Below, piece by piece: positions 48,372-56,161 of a stretch of 64,000 nt of DNA. The position numbers were made by a program, and so were the translations under genes. This DNA is from Costertonia aggregata (GTDB lineage Bacteria > Bacteroidota > Bacteroidia > Flavobacteriales > Flavobacteriaceae). Location of the stretch: NCBI RefSeq assembly GCF_013402795.1, contig NZ_CP058595.1, positions 1,709,501 to 1,773,500 of the forward strand. The letters run 5' to 3'. The notes below the pieces were generated by a model. The model saw only the letters and a program-made list of their open reading frames with translations. It was not told the origin of the DNA and ran no database searches. The stretch's first letter is position 1. Every line of letters starts with the position of its first letter.

Positions 48372-49187
48372 TTATTTTTCAGGCGCTAAGAAATCCGAAA
48401 CATCCAGTTTTTCAGAGTCCATTGACTTTTTATCCAAAATTCGGTCAAATGGGATTTGTCCATTTTCAGTCAATTCATCCGTTACTTTCTTAGCATATGA
48501 GTGAGCAAAGTTTTCTTTTTCTCGTGATGGAATTTTGTCATAGTCGGCCCAGAAATCATAATCGGTATTTTTTCTTGAAGGTCTCTCTATTTTTTTCAAA
48601 TATTCAACGTAGTGACCAACTTCATGAATAAAAGTCCGATAAAGCATTGTATTCCTTAATCCTCTAATTGTTGGGTTAATTATAAAATCTCTTTTGCTTT
48701 CTGTCATTTCATGTCCGTCTTGAAGCAGTCTCTCAAATTCTTTTCTGTCTTCATTTTTTAGAGATTTTGACCATTTTATTGTTCTATTAAAATCAAAAGA
48801 TTCTAACATAATTGCAGCACCTTCGTGTTTGTCAATTTCTACAAAATAATTAAGTCGTCCCCACACCGGTTTTAGAGTTTCCTCTCGTCTTTTGGGTTGT
48901 CGAAAGACAATTAAATGTAGATTTTCTAAATCATATGGATTAAGTAATTCAATAATTTTCGCAACGTCATCTACTGTACAAGGGTGAACACTATCCTTTC
49001 TTGTTTTCTCAACAAGAAAAGTATATTCCTTTGAATTTATGATTCGCTTTACAACAGTGTATTCTTCAAGTTTTTCCCAGAAAATCCGTAAGTCATTCCA
49101 GCTATCAGAAATGACATTCCGATTATTTTGACCATAACCCTGTTTGGAAGTTCCTATATTTCTGTTTCTCTTCGTTGGATTGAACAT
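48372..49187 (-). CDS. Cassette 10: HEVGH zinc-metallopeptidase-like protein
   Basis: 271 aa, no signal peptide. TFIHEVGHYVEYL (HEVGH at 188-192) is a zincin HExxH motif; a third ligand may be E or D in the downstream DYDFWADYDKIPSREKENFA region (quoted in part), where E215-F216-A217-H218-S219 resembles the glutamate helix of minimal gluzincins. Substrate unknown; toxin-like or housekeeping roles are both possible. Single-gene cassette with ends GTTGTACACC and GGTTTACAAC (9 of 10 match). Its stop lies 2 bp from the left core. Confidence 0.65.
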   Translation of the reverse strand: MFNPTKRNRNIGTSKQGYGQNNRNVISDSWNDLRIFWEKLEEYTVVKRIINSKEYTFLVEKTRKDSVHPCTVDDVAKIIELLNPYDLENLHLIVFRQPKRREETLKPVWGRLNYFVEIDKHEGAAIMLESFDFNRTIKWSKSLKNEDRKEFERLLQDGHEMTESKRDFIINPTIRGLRNTMLYRTFIHEVGHYVEYLKKIERPSRKNTDYDFWADYDKIPSREKENFAHSYAKKVTDELTENGQIPFDRILDKKSMDSEKLDVSDFLAPEK

Positions 49188-49377
49188 TTCTTATAATGGT
49201 TTACAACGGTCTCGTATAACCGTCAGTTACGGGTTAATATGCATTAATTTTCGGTTTAGCACAAGCTTTAGCAATTCCGAGTGGATTCGGACGTAGTCGA
49301 ATCCGCCGTAATTGCGGTTAGCATCTATGAAAAAGCAGCCTGTCGAGTATCTTTAAGATCCGTTAAAATCAAAAGAT

Positions 49378-50433
49378 ATGGAAACACAACAAACTGCAAG
49401 ACCTAAGTTATTCATTGGTATCGACATACACAAACGTAGCTGGAAGGTCCACTGTGCTACCGACCTTAGTTCCGGCAGGACTTTTTCAATGTCGCCCGAG
49501 CCTGAACTGCTTCTAAACTATGTTGAGAAGTATTATCCCGATTACGATGTTACAACAGCTTATGAAGCTGGCTGTTGCGGTTACCATGCCCATCGTTGCT
49601 TCGAGGGTTATGGTTGGCGTTCTTTGGTGGTGAACCCTGCGGATATTTTCAGGAGAGGTAAGGAACGCCATACCAAGACCGATAGGATAGATGCACAGCT
49701 CATAGCCAGGGAGCTTAAAGATGGTCGTTTGGAGAGCATACAAGTGCCCGACCCCAAGCGGGAACAATTGCGAAGTCTCTTTAGAAGGCGTAACGATCTG
49801 GTCAAGGATATGCGCCAGGTCAAGAGTTATATCAAGATGCAGTTGTTGTATTACGGGATAACGGTACCGGAGGAGTTCGACAATGACCATTGGAGCCATA
49901 GGTTCCGTACTTGGTTGGACACGTTGGTCTTCGATTACGAACCGTGCAATATTGTACTTGCGAGCCGTATGCGCAGTTTCAGGTTTATCGACAAGGAGTT
50001 CAGGGATGTATCGACGAGCCTTCGCAAGTACACCAAGCAATATTATAAGAAGGACTTTGAGTTATTGAAGAGTATTCCCGGGATAGGGGGCATAGTCGCC
50101 AGTGGTATTTTAAGTGAGCTGGGCGACCTGCGCCGTTTCAAGAACATCAAGCACTTGGCAGGTTATGTGGGCATGGCCCCTGGGGTTTACCAGAGTGGCG
50201 ACACTTTCCGCAATACGGGTATCACCATGCGTGCTCACCGCTTGATGAGGAGTTACTTTATAGAAGCGTCTTGGCAAGCTATTCGAACCGATCCCGTGAT
50301 GCAGGGGTATTATAGAAAACACCGGGGCAAGAACGTTAAATCGATTATAGTGAAGGTAGCTAGAAAACTACTGAGCAGAACCCTTGCAGTAATAAAGACG
50401 GAGACTCCCTATCAAATAGGGGTCATAGAATAA
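49378..50433 (+). CDS. IS110-family (IS1111-like) transposase (element B)
   Basis: 351 aa. DEDD domain: LFIGIDIHKRSWKVH (D16), TAYEAGCCGYHAH (Glu), HTKTDRIDAQLIA (Asp pair). C-terminal transposase_20 domain: LLKSIPGIGGIVASGILSE and the Ser-bearing segment PGVYQSGDTFRNTGITMRA, then SYFIEASWQAI. Complete, no frameshift. Not closely similar to the element A enzyme, so the two arrived independently. Confidence 0.93.
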   Translation: METQQTARPKLFIGIDIHKRSWKVHCATDLSSGRTFSMSPEPELLLNYVEKYYPDYDVTTAYEAGCCGYHAHRCFEGYGWRSLVVNPADIFRRGKERHTKTDRIDAQLIARELKDGRLESIQVPDPKREQLRSLFRRRNDLVKDMRQVKSYIKMQLLYYGITVPEEFDNDHWSHRFRTWLDTLVFDYEPCNIVLASRMRSFRFIDKEFRDVSTSLRKYTKQYYKKDFELLKSIPGIGGIVASGILSELGDLRRFKNIKHLAGYVGMAPGVYQSGDTFRNTGITMRAHRLMRSYFIEASWQAIRTDPVMQGYYRKHRGKNVKSIIVKVARKLLSRTLAVIKTETPYQIGVIE

Positions 50434-50493
50434 ATATAAATTGATAACAAAGCTCAACAAGAAGTAACATAGTCCAGATCACAGAACAATGTG

Positions 50494-50596
50494 GGTGAAG
50501 ATCGGCTTTTAAGATCTATCACATCGGTTAGCAAGTGACCGGACTGATTAACTTATGATCATACAGATGCCGGTGAAGACCAAAAGGTCTATCACA
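50494..50596 (+). ncRNA. Candidate bridge-RNA region of IS element B
   Basis: Two hairpins of the same design lie 78 bp apart: GTGAAGATC...GATCTATCAC (from 50495) and GTGAAGACC-AAAA-GGTCTATCAC (from 50573). Each stem has one bulged base and each is followed by CAT. The pairing of two similar stem-loops in the 3' non-coding end suits a bridge RNA with a target loop and a donor loop. Exact ends cannot be read from sequence. Confidence 0.5.
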
Positions 50597-50716
50597 TATA
50601 GGATGCGGAGCAAGTTATATTAAAAGAAAAAAAGGGTGGTTTAAGATTAAACAACATATTAATTATCTTTGAGACACTGGACTATGGCTTTTCATAGGAG
50701 CCATTGTTGGGCACAG

Positions 50717-51484
50717 TTATTTATATTTTATTTCTCGGATTATTATTCTTTTCAGAATTCCGTTTTCAATTACCTTTTTTTCTGTCCAGTTGTCAAATTC
50801 GTCCAGTTTATACTTAAATTTCTGATTTGACAGTAAAGAGTCTCTTTCATTATATTCCTTAAGTCCGACAAAATTCTTTCCATCAAATTCGTATACTGCT
50901 TTTCGGTTTTGTCCTTTTCTGCGAAGATTGATTGATAAAATACTGTCAACTTTTTCGTCAGTATTGAAGTAAGTAGTAACAGTTGAATTTCTAATTGTGT
51001 CATTGGTTTCTTTGTCAAGAAATATTTGTCTCATTATTGACTTCTCTTTGGTATCGTCATTTCTGTAATAATGAGTTTCTATTTGCTCAAACCTTTCAGT
51101 TTCATTATCCATAATTCCGCTTGATTGAAAAAGTAAAGAGTTTTTATATGAATAGTTTACTTTGAGTGGTATACTGTCTGTTGACATTTTCACAATCTCT
51201 TGTTTTAATCTGTCGGAATAGTCATAGATATATTCAATTTCCATGTGTCCATTGTCAAATAATGTTTTTCGAGTTTGAATCGCTATTTGGTCATCATCTC
51301 TATATTTTTTTACCGCAATTAAAAGGGTATCACGAATTTCGTTTTTTAAAGAATCTTCTTGAATTCGAATCGTGTATTCAGTTATTTCTTCCACACTTTT
51401 AGTCAATCCGTTGTCCCAAATCTTCTTTTGTTTACTGCAACCAATTATGGATAAAGAAAAAAATAATACCAGTAGTCTGTTCAT
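50717..51484 (-). CDS. Cassette 9: lipoprotein of unknown function
   Basis: 255 aa. Lipoprotein signal MNRLLVLFFSLSIIGC with Cys16 as lipid anchor. The mature part is repetitive beta-strand-rich (YDYSDRLKQEIV, YSYKNSLLFQSSG, EFDGKNFVGLKEYNERDSL), like RHS/YD-type or MORN-like toxin-antidote folds seen in other Bacteroidota lipoproteins; no enzyme motif seen. Single-gene cassette with ends GTTGGGCACA / TGTGCCCAAC, a perfect 10-bp match. Confidence 0.65.
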   Translation of the reverse strand: MNRLLVLFFSLSIIGCSKQKKIWDNGLTKSVEEITEYTIRIQEDSLKNEIRDTLLIAVKKYRDDDQIAIQTRKTLFDNGHMEIEYIYDYSDRLKQEIVKMSTDSIPLKVNYSYKNSLLFQSSGIMDNETERFEQIETHYYRNDDTKEKSIMRQIFLDKETNDTIRNSTVTTYFNTDEKVDSILSINLRRKGQNRKAVYEFDGKNFVGLKEYNERDSLLSNQKFKYKLDEFDNWTEKKVIENGILKRIIIREIKYK

Positions 51485-51495
51485 TTGGTTTTAAT

Positions 51496-51698
51496 TGTGC
51501 CCAACGGTTTAGCTATGAACAGTACGGGAGCAAACTAGCGTTTGCTTTCCGCCACGCACATAGCGAAATCTTTTGGTTTTCTTTTTTTCTTTGTCCCGCT
51601 AAAAAGCAAAATCCCAAAGATTTTGCGGACTTCATAAAAATACACAGACCTTTGGTTTAAGCCCGAAGCCCGTATTGTTTATAGGTTTTGTTAGCCGC
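51496..51698 (-). other. attC-like site 8
   Basis: Left core TGTGCCCAAC, right core GTTAGCCGC. Arms AGCTATGAACAGTACGGG and CCCGTATTGTTTATAGG pair. Long loop containing AAATCTTTTGG / CCCAAAGATTTTG inverted segments. Confidence 0.88.
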
Positions 51699-51711
51699 TG
51701 GCTTTTTCTCA

Positions 51712-53034
51712 TTATCTCTTTAACGCCTCTGGATTGCTTATAATTTTCTTTATGAAATCCCATTCTGCCTGTTCTATATCGTCGCGAACATCTTTTTCTG
51801 CAATTTGAATGATTTTTAAATATAGTAATTCAGATAATTTGTCTAAACCACGTTGATATTCTGTGTCAATAGTTTTTAAATCAAAATCAGGGAAACTCAT
51901 ATCAAATCCATTCTCGGAGTCAAAATTTATGTTAAGAAGTATCTCTTCATTTAAAATTACCGAAGAATAATTTTTAGGAGTAATTTCTTTAATAAGTTGT
52001 TCAAATTCATAGGATTTAAGTTCCTCCGATATTATGGTTTGTTTAGATACTTTTCCTGAGCTAAGTTCTCTTCTATGAACTATTGAACTTTCAAGTCGTC
52101 CAATTTCATCTTTGTTAATTTCTACTATTGGTAGTAATTTTTTCTTTTGCTCTGTGGCAATTCTTGGTATGAAGATTTTGTTATAATTGTCAGTATCGTA
52201 ATAACCTATTTTATAGGCTGAGTTTTTAGCTTTTATTCTTGTAAGCGGTCTGAATATATCATTAATTTCTTTGTCACTAAATTCTTTCTTTAATATCTGA
52301 ATGCTCTCAGTATCAAGTGGATTTATAAAAATGTTTGTATGATATTTTTCAACAATGTTTGACTTGAGTTGTTTGATTTTATCATCTTCTCCTTCTCTAC
52401 TAAGAAAATCATTTGCTAACGAAAATTTGAAACTACCTATTGAAGAACCTGTGAGTAAAGGATTTGCTAGTTTTTCAAATTCTTTTGCGGCCTCTTCTGA
52501 ATAATCCCAATCTTTTGCGAATCTTGTAAACATACTAGATGCATAAGATTTTAAAGATTTCAAGAAATTATTACTAAAATCCTTAAGCATTTCTAAGCTA
52601 ACTGAATTGCCAAAAACTGAATGCGATGGCTCTAATATGTAATGAATACTTTTTTGCCTTAATTGTGTTAAATAATTATATTCATTACTTGCACCATAAG
52701 GAGACATGTTTTTTAGAGATACAGAAATCTCTAGCGCATCATTTAGTTGAGATTTAATTTCTTTATCTGTTACGTTTAATAGACCAAAAAAAATGAACTC
52801 CTGTGCTTTGTCAATCAATCCAGCTTTAAGATTAAGAAATGCTGCGCTTCTAATTAAAACACTTCTTGTCGGTTCTAACTCTGGTTTGTCAAAGTAGAAT
52901 TTGGCAACTTTGCTCTCTATTTCAGCTGCTTTACAAAACATTTCAAACGCATAGTCAGAATTATTCTCCGAAACAGCTTGTTTAGCTTTAAACGAATAAT
53001 CCATTGCTTGTTGATGAAGTAGTTTTGCTTTCAT
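51712..53034 (-). CDS. Cassette 8: unknown protein, second gene of a two-gene system
   Basis: 440 aa, soluble. The first ~125 residues look like a helical TPR-type repeat region (QAMDYSFKAKQAVSEN, AFEMFCKAAEIE, FLNLKAGLIDKAQEFIFFG). The rest is mixed with no motif that I recognise. ATG 53034 overlaps the stop of the 179-aa gene (TAATG), so the pair is translationally coupled and travels as one cassette. A two-component defence or stress system would fit, but no evidence is visible beyond the pairing. Confidence 0.6.
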   Translation of the reverse strand: MKAKLLHQQAMDYSFKAKQAVSENNSDYAFEMFCKAAEIESKVAKFYFDKPELEPTRSVLIRSAAFLNLKAGLIDKAQEFIFFGLLNVTDKEIKSQLNDALEISVSLKNMSPYGASNEYNYLTQLRQKSIHYILEPSHSVFGNSVSLEMLKDFSNNFLKSLKSYASSMFTRFAKDWDYSEEAAKEFEKLANPLLTGSSIGSFKFSLANDFLSREGEDDKIKQLKSNIVEKYHTNIFINPLDTESIQILKKEFSDKEINDIFRPLTRIKAKNSAYKIGYYDTDNYNKIFIPRIATEQKKKLLPIVEINKDEIGRLESSIVHRRELSSGKVSKQTIISEELKSYEFEQLIKEITPKNYSSVILNEEILLNINFDSENGFDMSFPDFDLKTIDTEYQRGLDKLSELLYLKIIQIAEKDVRDDIEQAEWDFIKKIISNPEALKR

Positions 53035-53573
53035 TAGTGAAGTTCTCTTATGGTTTTAGGTTCGCTAAACAAAGTAACAATTACTGATGAAGATTTATCT
53101 TTTTTTCTCCCTTTATTTATTTGTTCGTGTTTAATCTTTATTCTCCTTTTTAAAGTATTTGTCGCTGATTCCCTTAATATGCCAGATACCTCGACATAGT
53201 GATAATCGTCTAAGAAGTTTAAATCATCATCTTTAGGTTCATTTATTTTGAATCTGTAGTCAACCCCATCTCCAATTTCAGATTGTTCAACATACGTAAA
53301 ACCAGATAGCGTCGACATCACAAAAAAAGCAATAGCTACTCCACCGTGATTTGCCATATCAATATTTTCTTTCATTGCGGCAGAAGGAAAATCCGAATCC
53401 CATGACAACATTATTTCTTGGTCACTATTATCATTGGTAATCTTAATTGTAGCCTTTGAATTCGAGTGAAATTTGTCCAAAGCTACAGCCGCCCATTGGT
53501 TTCCAACTATTATTTGTTCTTTCGTCGGTCCCTTAAGTTTTTGTACGGTTTCTTTTAAATTATGAGATTTCAT
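53034..53573 (-). CDS. Cassette 8: unknown protein, first gene of a two-gene system
   Basis: 179 aa, soluble. Conserved-looking segment MANHGGVAIAFFVMSTLSGF then VEQSEIGDGVDYRF; this small helix-strand core is not a family that I can name. About 90 bp separate the start from the right core GCGGCTAAC, enough for a promoter. Cassette ends GTTAGCCGC / GCGGCTAAC match over 9 bp. Confidence 0.6.
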   Translation of the reverse strand: MKSHNLKETVQKLKGPTKEQIIVGNQWAAVALDKFHSNSKATIKITNDNSDQEIMLSWDSDFPSAAMKENIDMANHGGVAIAFFVMSTLSGFTYVEQSEIGDGVDYRFKINEPKDDDLNFLDDYHYVEVSGILRESATNTLKRRIKIKHEQINKGRKKDKSSSVIVTLFSEPKTIRELH

Positions 53574-53664
53574 TGACGGTAGTAGGATTGTTTGGAAAGT
53601 AAAAATAGAATTCTTTTATAGAATATTCCTACAAAATCAATAATATGAGCTTGTTTTTCAGCTT

Positions 53665-53769
53665 GCGGCTAACGGCCACGCGGGTAAGGCGAGTAGCGTT
53701 GTCCGCGCATGTGCGGACGGAGCTATGCCAGCCTTTAGTCGCTATTTGCTTTATCCGCCTGTTGTCGGA
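53665..53769 (-). other. attC-like site 7
   Basis: Left core GCGGCTAAC, right core GTTGTCGGA. Arms GGGTAAGGCGAGTAGCG / CGCTATTTGCTTTATCC; loop hairpin GTCCGC-GCATGT-GCGGAC. Same inner sequence as site 4 and 18 but a different left core. Confidence 0.9.
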
Positions 53770-53935
53770 AGTGCAACTGCGTGTCTGCCGTATTGTTTCC
53801 GGTAAAAATACTAAAAAGCCTTTGGTTCTTTTAAAGCAAATTGCAGCGTACTGCGTGGCCGTTGTCGGGAATAGTGGAAAGGGAGTTCGCTTTGGGCGAA
53901 CGTATTTGCACGTGCCCGTGGGCATTTCCGACAAC
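53761..53935 (-). repeat. Non-coding cassette X, copy 3
   Basis: 175 bp, ends GTTGTCGGAA / TTCCGACAAC. Practically identical to copy 4 (55742-55916), suggesting recent duplication or insertion. Confidence 0.88.
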
Positions 53936-54064
53936 GGTCTCGGCTAAGGTTCGTGGCGTTGATCTGTCCGCTGGACAGTCACGCCGAACCTAAAGATAGC
54001 TTTTTGCGCAGGATTTCCTGCAAGGAAATCCGCAAGCAATGAATTTTAGCCCTTGTTATAAACA
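53926..54064 (-). other. attC-like site 6
   Basis: Left core TTCCGACAAC, right core GTTATAAACA. Arms GGCTAAGGTTCGTGG / CAATGAATTTTAGCC. Loop contains two hairpins: CTGTCC-GCT-GGACAG and GGATTTCC-TGCAA-GGAAATCC. Confidence 0.87.
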
Positions 54065-54742
54065 GGTTTTTATTTCCGTCAAATTTTCCATCCACTCGTC
54101 CGTTTGCAATTGATTTAGTTTTAATCCGTTTTGGCTAATCGATAATATTTGAAGGATATTATTTGGCTCTGTTTGTCCAATTGTAAATATTAAAAAAGCA
54201 TTTCCTTTGATTTTTTTAACTGACCAATACCCATTGTCGTTCCAGTTCTTGTTTACAAATTGATTTTTTGGTTGAGGCGTGTTCAAAGTAATATCGCGGA
54301 AGAACTTATCTCCGCTAAACTCGCCTTTAATTCCTTGAATAGAATCGAATTGGTGGGTTATTAAGAAGTCCGAAATTTCATTTTTATCTAGGTCAATTTC
54401 ATGTGCTAAGTCCAGTTTTCGAAAAACATAAATAGTATTTTCCAACCCATTCATTTCGATGGAATCTTGTCCGAACTGTCGAAACTTTATTTTAGCTTTT
54501 AAAGCCCTACTTTTTATTTTTGATTTTCTAAAATTAACTTTGATTTTAACTACTGTGTCCGTTTTAATATGACCCATTGTAGAATTGTCGAAATCGATAA
54601 TTATTCCCTCATCTCCTGTCGTGTGGTATGTTGTTCCTTCTACAATCCGGTTGTTGTACGACATCCAAACTCCATTCAATTCCTGTCCATAAGAATTGGT
54701 GAGTCCAGTTAGAATAAATAAAATGATTATTGTTTTTTTCAA
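54056..54742 (-). CDS. Cassette 6: exported protein of unknown function
   Basis: 228 aa with signal peptide (1-19, ends SYGQ). Starts the mature part with ELNGVWMSYN and is beta-rich, with a lipocalin-like look (ELNGVW, TTGDEGIIIDF, ENTIYVFRKL), but no assignment is certain. The stop codon TAA lies inside the right core of attC-like site 6 (GTTATAAACA read on the other strand), and the ATG begins 3 bp from the other core, so the cassette is essentially all gene and must be transcribed from outside. Confidence 0.65.
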   Translation of the reverse strand: MKKTIIILFILTGLTNSYGQELNGVWMSYNNRIVEGTTYHTTGDEGIIIDFDNSTMGHIKTDTVVKIKVNFRKSKIKSRALKAKIKFRQFGQDSIEMNGLENTIYVFRKLDLAHEIDLDKNEISDFLITHQFDSIQGIKGEFSGDKFFRDITLNTPQPKNQFVNKNWNDNGYWSVKKIKGNAFLIFTIGQTEPNNILQILSISQNGLKLNQLQTDEWMENLTEIKTCL

Positions 54743-54745
54743 ACT

Positions 54746-54885
54746 TGTTTATAACGTTTGTGTATATGGTTTGTTGCGTGTTTCAAGCAACTAATTTAGT
54801 AAATAAAAACCGACCAAGAAAGTCCGCGAGGACTTTCGTAAGTAGGCAAGAAACCAGCAATAAATTATATACGGTGTTATGTGCA
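54746..54885 (-). other. attC-like site 5
   Basis: Left core TGTTTATAAC, right core GTTATGTGCA. Arms GTATATGGTTTGTTGC / GCAATAAATTATATAC. Loop hairpin GAAAGTCC-GCGA-GGACTTTC is perfect. Confidence 0.9.
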
Positions 54886-54896
54886 GGCATTTCTCG

Positions 54897-55592
54897 TTAT
54901 TTAAATCTGTCAAATACTGTAAGTCCAGAAAGTTTGCCTGATTCTAATAGATTATTCATTAATTCCATATCATCGTTATCATTATAATCTTTCATAAGTT
55001 CTTTTTGAAAATCTAACATATAAATTACAAAATCAAAAAATATTTGGATGTGATTATTCAAAGCAACAATAGTGTTTTTTGAGTCATATTCGGGCAAAAC
55101 ACTATATCCAATCGAGTCAATATTTGGTTTTTCTGCTAATAATGCAAATGGTTCCGTTTTTGATGAATGTGCTATTTCAGAGAACATTCCATACATACTT
55201 TTTAGATTATCGCTTACGTTTCCGTTTCCAATATTTGGTGTTTTGCCTTTTAACCTTTGGATACTTTCTTTATTACTTGTCTTTTTGTCAATTTCGGATA
55301 ATCTCGCAACTAATTCTATTTGTTTTCTTTCTAAAACTGTGACCTCAATTAATTCACTATTAAGAATATGTTCGCTAATAATCAATTGAGTTCTTATAAA
55401 AGATACAATCAATGCAAATTTATAATTATCAATTTCTCCCATTCCGCTAACATTTTCAAAACGATTTATTAATGATGCGAAATATTTGTCCATAAATCCT
55501 AATATTTCAAAAACTTTAGGATATTCTGTCTCAATTTTTTGTTTTGAAAACTCTCTTTCGTTCAGAACTTCTTTTGTATAATTTTCAATCAT
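54897..55592 (-). CDS. Cassette 5: helical hypothetical protein
   Basis: 231 aa, soluble, almost all alpha-helical. MYGMFSEIAHSSKTEPF resembles the (Y/F)xxxSxxxHS core of DUF5677/HEPN-like proteins, as in cassette 21, though the two are not close copies. Function unknown. Matched cassette ends GTTATGTGCA / TGCACATAAC (10 bp). Start 53 bp from the right core. Confidence 0.6.
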   Translation of the reverse strand: MIENYTKEVLNEREFSKQKIETEYPKVFEILGFMDKYFASLINRFENVSGMGEIDNYKFALIVSFIRTQLIISEHILNSELIEVTVLERKQIELVARLSEIDKKTSNKESIQRLKGKTPNIGNGNVSDNLKSMYGMFSEIAHSSKTEPFALLAEKPNIDSIGYSVLPEYDSKNTIVALNNHIQIFFDFVIYMLDFQKELMKDYNDNDDMELMNNLLESGKLSGLTVFDRFK

Positions 55593-55644
55593 TTTTTTGT
55601 TCTAAAAACGAACCTTATTTTCTTGTACTGTCGTTTTTTTTGCT

Positions 55645-55750
55645 TGCACATAACGGCCATGCGGGTAAGGCGAGTAGCGTTGTCCGCGCATGTGCGGACG
55701 GAGCTATGCCAGCCTTTAGTCGCTATTTGCTTTATCCGCCTGTTGTCGGA
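55645..55750 (-). other. attC-like site 4
   Basis: Left core TGCACATAAC, right core GTTGTCGGA. Arms GGGTAAGGCGAGTAGCG / CGCTATTTGCTTTATCC with the left arm carrying three extra bases (CAT). Loop hairpin GTCCGC-GCATGT-GCGGAC. A model example for the array. Confidence 0.9.
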
Positions 55751-55916
55751 AGTGCAACTGCGTGTCTGCCGTATTGTTTCCGGTAAAAATACTAAAAAGC
55801 CTTTGGTTCTTTTAAAGCAAATTGCAGCGTACTGCGTGGCCGTTGTCGGGAATAGTGGAAAGGGAGTTCGCTTTGGGCGAACGTATTTGCACGTGCCCGT
55901 GGGCATTTCCGACAAC
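55742..55916 (-). repeat. Non-coding cassette X, copy 4
   Basis: 175 bp, ends GTTGTCGGAA / TTCCGACAAC, hairpin GTTCGC-TTTGG-GCGAAC, internal core-like GTTGTCGGGAA at 55842. No gene; frames across it are interrupted or merely reflect the repeat. Confidence 0.88.
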
Positions 55917-56154
55917 GGTATGGTGTATGGCTCGTTGCGTGCAAATTAGCTATTAATTTTCGGTTATGCACAAGCCAGATTTTTAAATTTTACTATTTAT
56001 CTTACTTTTTGGAAATCGTCTACCGAAGGACTACTGCCACCTAAATATAAAATAAAAACGCCAGTAAATTTAAAAATTTGGCGACTTTACAAAAATACCT
56101 TTACGTTCGATTAAGCAATTGACCAGCAATGAGCTATACACGTTGTTACCTGTA
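55907..56154 (-). other. attC-like site 3
   Basis: Left core TTCCGACAAC, right core GTTACCTGTA. Arms GTGTATGGCTCGTTGC / GCAATGAGCTATACAC. Longest intact site (about 250 bp); its loop shares AAATTTAAAAATTTGGCG with sites 2, 19 and 21. Confidence 0.87.
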
Positions 56155-56161
56155 GTGCTTT

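Larger units (their letters stand above)
49321..50697 (+). mobile_element. IS110-family (IS1111-like) insertion sequence B
   Basis: About 1.38 kb. Ends inferred from the broken attC arm. Subterminal inverted repeats CTATGAAAAAGC (49326) and GGCTTTTCATAG (50686) match over about 11 bp, a feature of the IS1111 subgroup. The 260-bp 3' non-coding end, rather than the 57-bp 5' end, has the structured region, also as in IS1111. Inserted in the same orientation as element A, opposite to the cassette genes. Confidence 0.83.
49198..50715 (-). other. attC-like site 9, split by an IS110-family element
   Basis: Left core GGTTTACAAC, left arm TATAACCGTCAGTTACGG, right arm CCGTAATTGCGGTTA up to 49320. The rest of the right arm (GAGCC) and right core GTTGGGCACA resume at 50699. 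Loop hairpin GGATTCG-GACGTAGT-CGAATCC. Confidence 0.82.

Noticed and set aside
46382-50697. Composite transposon formed by the two IS elements
   Set aside because: The transposases and ends are different, and each element sits in its own attC site; the region between is normal cassette DNA.
53645-53947. Apparent ~100-codon genes on both strands over cassette X (also near 37387, 38466, 55589 and 55623)
   Set aside because: The same frames recur only because the non-coding unit and its attC are repeated; both strands are equally open and no family signature, start signal or codon bias supports them.
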